Shown: positions 35,208 to 42,058 of the stretch, in pieces | Layout of the letters: the number at the start of each line of letters is the position of its first letter | Numbering within the stretch: position 1 is the first letter of the stretch | NCBI GenBank assembly: GCA_023244935.1 | Contig: JAHFLJ010000003.1 | Location: forward strand, 1-42,058 | Length of the DNA: 42,058 nt | Origin: Candidatus Liptonbacteria bacterium | GTDB lineage: Bacteria; Patescibacteriota; Minisyncoccia; UBA6257; 2-01-FULL-56-20 | Reading direction: 5' to 3' | Translations under genes and position numbers: made by a program | The notes under the pieces: model-generated | Seen by the model: the letters and a program-made list of their open reading frames with translations, nothing else | What the model was told of the DNA's origin: nothing | The model's database searches: none

Positions 35208-35893
35208 AAAAAATAGTTTTGGTAACCGGAGCCGGAAGCGGATTGGGAAAAGAAATATCCAAATTGCTCTCTCCGGAAAATATTGTCATTGGAGTAGATC
35301 TTAATTCCGGGAGTCTAAAAACTTTGAGAAAAGAAACCGGGTGTGAAATCTACGGTTGCGACATTTCTAAAGCTTCACAGGTTTTATCGCTCTCGAAGAA
35401 AATTTTAAAGAAATATAAGAAAATTGATTGTCTCGTAAATAGTGCCGGAGTTTGGATGCAAGGAAAACTTATAAGCATTGATGATGTAATGGCGGAAAAA
35501 GTTATAAAAGTGAATATCCTTGGCGCGGTATTTATGAGCAAATATTTTTTACCATTACTTTCCAAATCTGAAGCCGGACTGATTATAAATATAATTTCCC
35601 AGGGAGGATTGTATTCCAAGCCGGAAAGATCGGTTTACGGAGCTTCTAAGTGGGGGATGACCGGATTTACCAAACATCTCTCGAGCGAGGTTTTATCGGA
35701 AGGCATCAGGGTCACCGGAGTTTATCCCGGAAAAATGGATACTGCGCTTTTCGGAAATCTAAGAGCCCAAAGAGATATGTCGGATTCATTAAGCCCGGCA
35801 TTAGTCGCGAAGACAATCAAGTTTATAGTCGATCAACCGGCAGAGGTGCATATTCCGGAACTGGGCGTAAAAAGCGCCAAACAATTACAATGA
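35204..35893 (+). CDS. Short-chain dehydrogenase/reductase
   Basis: LVTGAGSGLGKEIS, CLVNSAGVW, YGASKWGMTGFTKHL (YxxxK). Confidence 0.92.
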   Translation: MKKIVLVTGAGSGLGKEISKLLSPENIVIGVDLNSGSLKTLRKETGCEIYGCDISKASQVLSLSKKILKKYKKIDCLVNSAGVWMQGKLISIDDVMAEKVIKVNILGAVFMSKYFLPLLSKSEAGLIINIISQGGLYSKPERSVYGASKWGMTGFTKHLSSEVLSEGIRVTGVYPGKMDTALFGNLRAQRDMSDSLSPALVAKTIKFIVDQPAEVHIPELGVKSAKQLQ

Positions 35894-37002
35894 AATTTTT
35901 AAGGGACATCCCTAAAGACTTATTAAGAGGCAGGGCAATCGTTCGAATTGATTTGAATTCAAGCGATAATTGGCGATTACTTTGCGCCGGTAAAACTCTG
36001 AAATTTCTTTCGCAAAACGCAAAAGCTGTTTTGATTATATCTCATACCGGAAGACCCAATACAAATAATCCGGCAGATTTTAAAAAATTCAGTTTGAAAT
36101 CCAGGGCCGGCGATATTTCAAAATTATTGAGAAAAGAAGTTGTCTTTTTAAAAGACATCTCCGAAGCTGAACGACAGTTCAAAAACTGCGAAAGTAAAAA
36201 AGTGTTTTTGCTGGAGAATTTGCGTTTTGATTCCGGTGAAGAAAAAAATGATAAAGTATTGGCAGGGAAGCTCGCCTTGCTCGGAAATTATTATGTTAAC
36301 GAAGCCTTTGCCGTATCCCATCGGGCGAATGCTTCCGTGTCGGCAATCACAAAATTTATTCCGAGTTTTGCCGGATTTAATTTCGAAGATGAAATAAATA
36401 ATCTGTCTAAAGCGATAGCGAATCCTAAAAAACCACTGGTGGTAATCCTGGGCGGAGGAAAATCCGCCGACAAAGTCGGGATAATCAAGTTTCTTAAGAA
36501 CAAAGCAAAGTGGTTTTTGCTCGGTGGAGCATCAGCTAATACCCTCCTGCAATTAAGCGGAGTCGATATGAAAGATTCCCTAAGGGAGAAAGACCCAAAA
36601 ATCTTAGCGCAAATGAAGCCTCTGCTTAAGCTCAAGAGCATACTTTTACCGTTTGATTGTAAAATAGATAAACGAGAAGTTCTCGACATCGGTGAATTAA
36701 CCGCCAAGGAATATGCAATAAAGATAGGCGAAGCCGGAACAATAATCTGGGCCGGTCCATTGGGTTTATTCGAAAAGAAGAAATTTGCCGGCGGATCACT
36801 TATAGTCGCCAAAGCCATCGCCAAAAATAAAAAAAGTTTCAGTATAGTCGGCGGAGGGGAAACTGTAGAATTTTTACGAAAAAACAAAATGGATAAATAT
36901 TTTGATTTTGTTTCTACCGGTGGCGGGGCAATGCTGGAATTTCTAGCCGGTAATAAACTTCCCGGAATCGAAGCGTTAAATAAAAATGGCAAGACAAATT
37001 GA
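35890..37002 (+). CDS. pgk: Phosphoglycerate kinase
   Basis: GRAIVRIDLNSS, ISHTGRPN, FLLENLRFDSGEEKN, LVVILGGGKSADKVG, FVSTGGGAMLEFLAGNKLPGIEAL; ATG at 35890. Confidence 0.92.
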   Translation: MKFLRDIPKDLLRGRAIVRIDLNSSDNWRLLCAGKTLKFLSQNAKAVLIISHTGRPNTNNPADFKKFSLKSRAGDISKLLRKEVVFLKDISEAERQFKNCESKKVFLLENLRFDSGEEKNDKVLAGKLALLGNYYVNEAFAVSHRANASVSAITKFIPSFAGFNFEDEINNLSKAIANPKKPLVVILGGGKSADKVGIIKFLKNKAKWFLLGGASANTLLQLSGVDMKDSLREKDPKILAQMKPLLKLKSILLPFDCKIDKREVLDIGELTAKEYAIKIGEAGTIIWAGPLGLFEKKKFAGGSLIVAKAIAKNKKSFSIVGGGETVEFLRKNKMDKYFDFVSTGGGAMLEFLAGNKLPGIEALNKNGKTN

Positions 37003-37882
37003 GCGTAGAACTACTAATAGAAATCGGACCGATAAAAAAGTTTTGATTTTATATCACGGTGGCTGTAATGACGGCTTCGGTGGTGCTTGGGCTGCTTGGA
37101 AAAAATTTGGGAGTAAAGCGGAATATATTCCGATGGATCGCAATAAACCGCTTCCAATTCCAACCGGGAAAGAAGTATATTTTATTGACTATTTGCTTCC
37201 GCTTCCGGAGATTAAAAAGTATATAGAAAATAATCGGCGAGTAACGGCAATCGATCACCATATCACCATGCAAGAGTCCGCAGAGGCGACTTATGCCCCA
37301 AGTTTTTCACTGGATAATTCCGGAGCGGTTTTGGCTTGGAAATACTTTCATGGGAATAAAAAAGTTCCGATGCTTTTGAAATATATCGAAGATAGGGATT
37401 TATGGAGGTTCAAAATGCCAAAGGCCAAAGAAATTCTTGCCGGCACCAATTTTTCCGAAGATAGTGTTTATACCTTTAAGGGTTTTGATCTGCTGGTTAA
37501 TAATTTCGAGAAAGCATCTTTTAGAAATAAATGTATTAAGGACGGTAAAATTGTTAGAAGTGTTTTTGATGGGATTATCAAGAATATCTCGACTCATGCC
37601 GACGAAGTTAAGTTCGAGGGTTATATTTGCTGGGCGGTCAATGCTCCACATATGTTCGCGTCCGAAACCGGGAACACGCTGGTGAACAAAGAAAAAAGAA
37701 TTGGTATAGCAATTGTTTGGTATTCCGAAGGCGGAGTAATCAAGGTTTCTTTGAGATCTAAAGATAAGTTCGATGTCGCGAAGATTGCCGAGAAATATGG
37801 AGGCGGAGGGCATAAAAAGGCTGCCGGTTTTATAATTAAAGATTTTAAAGATATTCCTTGGAAAATAATCAGCAAAAAATAA
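36986..37882 (+). CDS. DHH/DHHA1-family phosphoesterase
   Basis: LILYHGGCNDGFGGAWAAW, TAIDHHITM, C-terminal KYGGGGHKKAAGF. Confidence 0.88.
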   Translation: MARQIERRTTNRNRTDKKVLILYHGGCNDGFGGAWAAWKKFGSKAEYIPMDRNKPLPIPTGKEVYFIDYLLPLPEIKKYIENNRRVTAIDHHITMQESAEATYAPSFSLDNSGAVLAWKYFHGNKKVPMLLKYIEDRDLWRFKMPKAKEILAGTNFSEDSVYTFKGFDLLVNNFEKASFRNKCIKDGKIVRSVFDGIIKNISTHADEVKFEGYICWAVNAPHMFASETGNTLVNKEKRIGIAIVWYSEGGVIKVSLRSKDKFDVAKIAEKYGGGGHKKAAGFIIKDFKDIPWKIISKK

Positions 37883-37883
37883 A

Positions 37884-38504
37884 ATGAAAAAAAGCTTTTA
37901 TTATGCCTATTTAATTCCTAAAACCGGAGAAAAAGGAGTGGCAACAACCTGGGGAGAATGTGAGAAAAAAGTTAAGGGCGTAACCGGCGCCAGATTTCAG
38001 AAATTTCCGAGTTTAAGTGAGGCGAAATTGTGGTTGGGAGGTGGAGCTCAATATGACAAAAAAGAAAAGCAGCCGAAGATTATCTTACGGGAAGGAATAT
38101 ATTTTGATTCCGGAACCGGCCGGGGAGATGGCGTGGAAATTAGTGTAACCGATAAAAACGGAAAGAACCTTTTGCATAAAGTAATCGACGAGAGCAAGCT
38201 GAATATTCATGGCAAACACCACGCAGGGGCAGAAGCTACCAATAACTACGGAGAACTGTTGGCGCTCAAATATGCAATTCAGATTGCCAAAAAAACTAAG
38301 CATAAAAAAATATTTGGCGATAGCAAATTGGTGATTGAGTACTGGTCAATGGGCATTGCCAAGGCAAAAGATTTGCCGATAAAAACCGTTAAATTAATTT
38401 CCGAAGTAACCGCGCTTCGCGAGGATTTCGAATCCGCCGGAGGAAGTATATTAAGAATTCCGGGAGGTGATAACCCTGCAGATTTAGGATTTCACCGAGA
38501 CTAA
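37884..38504 (+). CDS. RNase HI-like protein with N-terminal hybrid-binding-like domain
   Basis: YYAYLIPKTGEKGVATTWGECEKKVKGVTGARFQKFPSLSEAKLWL followed by FDSGTGRGD...AEATNNYGELLALKYAI...FGDSKLVIEYW...ADLGFHRD. Confidence 0.87.
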   Translation: MKKSFYYAYLIPKTGEKGVATTWGECEKKVKGVTGARFQKFPSLSEAKLWLGGGAQYDKKEKQPKIILREGIYFDSGTGRGDGVEISVTDKNGKNLLHKVIDESKLNIHGKHHAGAEATNNYGELLALKYAIQIAKKTKHKKIFGDSKLVIEYWSMGIAKAKDLPIKTVKLISEVTALREDFESAGGSILRIPGGDNPADLGFHRD

Positions 38505-38583
38505 AAACTAATGATTGATAACCACGTAAATGAATTCGTTTTAGGTTATTGGTAATTAGTAATTAGTTGTAAGTTATAAGTGT
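38504..38583. repeat. Dispersed AT-rich inverted-repeat element
   Basis: AAAAACTAATGATTGATAACC...GGTTATTGGTAATTAGTAATTAGTTGTAAGTTATAAGTG. Confidence 0.6.
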
Positions 38584-38585
38584 TT

Positions 38586-41500
38586 TTACGCCTCCAGCGA
38601 TTTTGCCTTTTCTACAATCATCGATGGCTCTCCGTTTCTTAAACTAATTTTTCCCTCAATCGCGATAATTTTATTTTCTACCCAAACATCTTGGGTCTTT
38701 ATCATGGTGTTATTAAACACAACCAATTCAATTGGCTGAGGTGAAAGATCTTCCATCGTCACAAATAGCATTGGTTGTCCGGTCTTGGTCATAATCTTTT
38801 TAATCGAGGAGATCAAACCGGCTCCACGATAAATCATTCGCTCGTCGGTTACGGCGCGAAGTTCAGCAACAGTTCTTGCTTTCATAGCCCGAATCTTTTC
38901 GTCGTAGTGGTTTAGGGGATGGTCGGATAAATAGAATCCTAAAAGTTCTTTTTCCCAAGCTAGTTTTTGAGTAGGAGTAGCCGGAGTAGCCGGCTTTAGG
39001 GTCAGTGGGGGAATCGCGTTTGCGATATTTCCGAAAAGGGAATTTTGAGCGGAGAATAAATTTTTTCGGATTGAATTGTGATATTTCAAAATATCGTCCA
39101 TATTTTCTATCACTTCATTTCTATCTAGCCCAAATGAATCCAAGGCGCCACTTTTCGCCAAGCTTTCCAAGGATTTTTTATTTAAATCTTTATGCTCGAT
39201 TCTCAGGACAAAGTCCGCAAAGTTCTTGTATTCACCTCCGCGGATTCGTTCATCAATAATCGCTTGGGCGATTGCTCCTCCAACATTCTTGATTGCCAGT
39301 AATCCGAAACGAATTTGTTTACCATCCGGCGCAAATTTAACAAAACTTTTGTTTATATCCGGCCCCAATACTTCCAAATTCTCTTGCTTTGCTTCGGTGG
39401 TTAAAAAGGACATTCGGTCGGTATCCCCGATATCGGCATTAAGCAGACTCGCCATAAATTCTTCCGGATAGTGCGCGCGAAGGTAGGCGGTTCGATATCC
39501 GATGAGCGCGTAGCAAGCGGCGTGACTTTTATTGAAACCATAACGAGCAAAAGGAGGGAATAGCTCCCAGATTGCGGTCGCGGTTTTTCTGTCTATCCCA
39601 TTTTTTATCATTCCATCCACAAGCTTACTCTGTTGTTCGTCAAGAAGCTCTTTAATTTTTTTACCAATAGCTTTACGAAGAATGTCCGCTTCCGCCAAAG
39701 AGTAGCCGGCCAAGTCGCGGGCAATACGCATCATCTGCTCCTGATAAACTCCGATACCATAAGTATTTCCTAGAATAGGCTCAAGTTTTGGATGGAGATA
39801 GGTAATTTTTTCTTGTCCATTTTTACGTTTAATAAACGAAGGAATAAGTTCCATCGGGCCCGGACGGTAGAGTGCAACCAAGGCAATCAAGTCTTCAATT
39901 CCTGAAGGCTTAATATCCTTCATGTACCGGCGCATACCACTTGACTCGAATTGAAATACGCCTGTCGTATCGCCCTTCTTTAATAAAGCAAAAGTTTTTT
40001 CATCGTCTAGCGGAATATCTTCAATTTTTATATTGACATCCTGAAGTTCTTTTATGAGTCGGATTGTTTCTTCGATAATTGTTAAATTCTTTAAGCCCAA
40101 AAAGTCGATTTTCAAAAGTCCCAAGTCTTCGATAGCATGCATTTCAAACTGACTAATAATAATATTTTTATCCTGTGGGGCGAACTGCAGAGGAACACGT
40201 TCATCAAGCGGGTCGCGCGCGATGACCGTTCCGCAAGCGTGCACTGACGCATGGCGCGCCACGCCTTCCAGATGCATTGCCGCGTCGATTAAATCTTTGG
40301 CATTTTTATCGCTTTTATATAAGGCTTTAAGATCGTCGGTTTTATCCAGCGCATCTTTAAGCTTGGTATTTGGAAGTCCGGGGATAAGTTTGGCAATTTT
40401 GTCGCAGAAGCTGTATGGGAGCCCCATCGCTCTTCCGGCGTCCCGGATTGCCGCCCGCGCCGCCATTGTTCCAAAGGTAATAATCTGCGCAACGTGGTCA
40501 GCTCCATATTTTTCTCGCGCATATGCCAAAACCTCATCGCGTCGAATATCCGCGAAGTCAATATCGATATCCGGCATTTGAATACGCTCCGGGTTCAAAA
40601 ATCTTTCAAACAGTAGGTCGTAGGTTAGAGGATCAATATCCGTAATCTTTAAAACGTAAGAAACCAAACTGCCTGCCGCCGAGCCTCTTCCCGGACCGAC
40701 AGAAATTCCATGGTCCTTGGCCCAGTTAATCAAGTCTTGAACAATTAGAAAATAGTCGGCAAAGCCGGTTTTTTCAATGACTCCCATTTCATATTCAATT
40801 CGCTCTCGCACCGCGATGGTTATCTCTTTCGGATATCGCTCCGGCAATCTTTTTTCAACCAATGTCCTTAAATATTCATTTGCGCTTTCTCCATTTGGTT
40901 TCGGGAATTCCGGCAAAAGTGTTTTTCCCAGTTCGATTTCAACATTGCACCTATCGGCAATTTTTTGCGTGTTATCCAGCGCTTCCGGCAAGTATCCCAA
41001 TTTTTCTACCATTCTTTCTTGAGAGCAGAGCGAGAAGTCATCAGTTTTTAAACTTAGTCGGTCATCGTCGGAAAGTTTATTGCCGGTTTGAATCGCCAAA
41101 AGAATATCGTGATAGTGTCCGTCTTCCGGGTTTAAATAATGAAGGTCTTGAGTCGCAACCAAAGGGATACCGGTCTCTTTGGAAAGCCTGATTATCTCCG
41201 GTTCAATTTTTTCGGATTCCGGTAAATTTGGATGCTTTTGGATTTCAATGAAGAAATTATTTTCTCCGAAAATTTCTTTGTATTCCAACGCAACTTTTTT
41301 TGCTTCGTCAAAATTGTTAGCCATTAAGGCTTGGTCAACTTCTCCTCCAAGACACGCCGAAAGAGCAATCAGTCCTTCACTGTGCTGGCGTAAAATTTCT
41401 TTATCCACGCGTGGTTTATAATAAAAACCCTCCAAGTGTGCCTTGGTCACCAGTTTAATCAAGTTTTTCCAACCAACGTTATTTTCCGCGAGCAAAATTA

Positions 41501-41762
41501 AATGGTAATAACGTTCTCCGGTAGAATCTCGATCTAGCCGGCTCTTTGGGGCGACATAAGTTTCCACGCCCATTATCGGCTTGATGCCGGCTTTCTTTGC
41601 TTTTTTATAAAATTCAATTGCTCCATATAGGACTCCGTGGTCGGTAAGCGCGATAGAGTCCATTCCGAGATCTTTAACTTTTTTAACTAAATCATCAATT
41701 TTTGGGAGACCATCAAGTAGGGAATAATGACTGTGGGTGTGTAAGTGAATAAATTTTTGCAT
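38586..41762 (-). CDS. dnaE: DNA polymerase III subunit alpha
   Basis: N-terminal PHP domain FIHLHTHSHYSLLDG; GPGRGSAAGSLVSYVLKITDIDPL; PDIDIDFADIRRDEV; FQFESSGMRRYMKDIKP. Confidence 0.96.
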   Translation of the reverse strand: MQKFIHLHTHSHYSLLDGLPKIDDLVKKVKDLGMDSIALTDHGVLYGAIEFYKKAKKAGIKPIMGVETYVAPKSRLDRDSTGERYYHLILLAENNVGWKNLIKLVTKAHLEGFYYKPRVDKEILRQHSEGLIALSACLGGEVDQALMANNFDEAKKVALEYKEIFGENNFFIEIQKHPNLPESEKIEPEIIRLSKETGIPLVATQDLHYLNPEDGHYHDILLAIQTGNKLSDDDRLSLKTDDFSLCSQERMVEKLGYLPEALDNTQKIADRCNVEIELGKTLLPEFPKPNGESANEYLRTLVEKRLPERYPKEITIAVRERIEYEMGVIEKTGFADYFLIVQDLINWAKDHGISVGPGRGSAAGSLVSYVLKITDIDPLTYDLLFERFLNPERIQMPDIDIDFADIRRDEVLAYAREKYGADHVAQIITFGTMAARAAIRDAGRAMGLPYSFCDKIAKLIPGLPNTKLKDALDKTDDLKALYKSDKNAKDLIDAAMHLEGVARHASVHACGTVIARDPLDERVPLQFAPQDKNIIISQFEMHAIEDLGLLKIDFLGLKNLTIIEETIRLIKELQDVNIKIEDIPLDDEKTFALLKKGDTTGVFQFESSGMRRYMKDIKPSGIEDLIALVALYRPGPMELIPSFIKRKNGQEKITYLHPKLEPILGNTYGIGVYQEQMMRIARDLAGYSLAEADILRKAIGKKIKELLDEQQSKLVDGMIKNGIDRKTATAIWELFPPFARYGFNKSHAACYALIGYRTAYLRAHYPEEFMASLLNADIGDTDRMSFLTTEAKQENLEVLGPDINKSFVKFAPDGKQIRFGLLAIKNVGGAIAQAIIDERIRGGEYKNFADFVLRIEHKDLNKKSLESLAKSGALDSFGLDRNEVIENMDDILKYHNSIRKNLFSAQNSLFGNIANAIPPLTLKPATPATPTQKLAWEKELLGFYLSDHPLNHYDEKIRAMKARTVAELRAVTDERMIYRGAGLISSIKKIMTKTGQPMLFVTMEDLSPQPIELVVFNNTMIKTQDVWVENKIIAIEGKISLRNGEPSMIVEKAKSLEA

Positions 41763-41894
41763 ATTTTGTATTGGCTTACTTCGGTACCTAGGAGGCGTAT
41801 CGGTTCAGCAATTTTTACTAATACATTCTACAGCATTTTTGTCTTTGGCAAAAGAATTTACAGAACGCCAATTTTTGGTTAAAATCACTAGTGT

Positions 41895-41937
41895 TTAAGC
41901 CGCCTTACCTGCCTGCCGGCAGGCAGGCAGGGCTTAA
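41895..41937. repeat. Nested palindrome with 20-nt CCTGCCTGCCGGCAGGCAGG core, copy 2
   Basis: TTAAGCC (41895-41901)/GGCTTAA (41931-41937) enclosing the 20-nt core at 41908-41927. Confidence 0.88.
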
Positions 41938-41984
41938 TTCATTAATGACTCTAGATTTCTTGATTATATAAACAGTTTAAATAT

Positions 41985-42056
41985 GCCACCTTAGCTCAGC
42001 GGTAGAGCGCCACTTTTGTAAAGTGGATGTCCCCGGTTCAAGCCCGGGAGGTGGCT
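41985..42056 (+). tRNA. tRNA-Thr (anticodon TGT)
   Basis: Acceptor GCCACCT/AGGTGGC; anticodon arm CCACT-TTTGTAA-AGTGG; T arm CCCCGGTTCAAGCCCGGG. Confidence 0.94.
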
Positions 42057-42058
42057 CA

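Noticed and set aside
35650-35889. N-terminal extension of the pgk ORF
   Set aside because: It overlaps the SDR gene in another frame; the Pgk domain begins at ATG 35890 with an ATGA overlap.
38586-41762. ORFs antisense to dnaE (39005-39259, 40222-40581, 40862-41191 and others)
   Set aside because: Lie entirely within a strongly supported dnaE coding sequence and look like shadow frames.
1-42058. CRISPR array, prophage or toxin-antitoxin locus
   Set aside because: No regularly spaced identical repeats with unique spacers, no phage structural or integrase genes and no recognisable TA pair seen.

Overview
AT-rich, gene-dense window with the character of a Candidate Phyla Radiation (Patescibacteria/Parcubacteria-like) chromosome; the lineage is inferred from gene content and streamlining. 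It carries sugar-phosphate genes (rpiB, rpe, split transketolase, a PfkB-family kinase, pgk), a type IV pilus/pseudopilin locus (~13.8-22.5 kb), housekeeping genes (pth, lepB, hisS, HIT, dus, dnaX, scpA/scpB, mraY, dnaE), cell-wall enzymes including an apparent L,D-transpeptidase/D,D-carboxypeptidase fusion, and three tRNAs. The most unusual region is ~839-2440. It has no credible protein gene, looks GC-rich against its surroundings, and holds two tandem units, each with a near-consensus TTGACA-16-TGnTATAAT promoter and an intrinsic terminator (predicted RNAs of ~940 and ~590 nt). By hand I find that the two share (i) a repeated ~75-100 nt module with a GGCC-loop hairpin followed by a nested double stem, present three times with compensatory stem changes, and (ii) an H-type pseudoknot present three times with compensatory changes. 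They look like paralogous large structured ncRNAs of a class I cannot name. Other items: a 46-bp perfect palindrome between convergent genes, a dispersed family of AT-rich heptad-like inverted repeats, a 20-nt CCTGCCTGCCGGCAGGCAGG palindrome found twice, a three-armed cruciform element, and recurrent -10 boxes only 4-9 nt upstream of start codons, suggesting leaderless transcripts.
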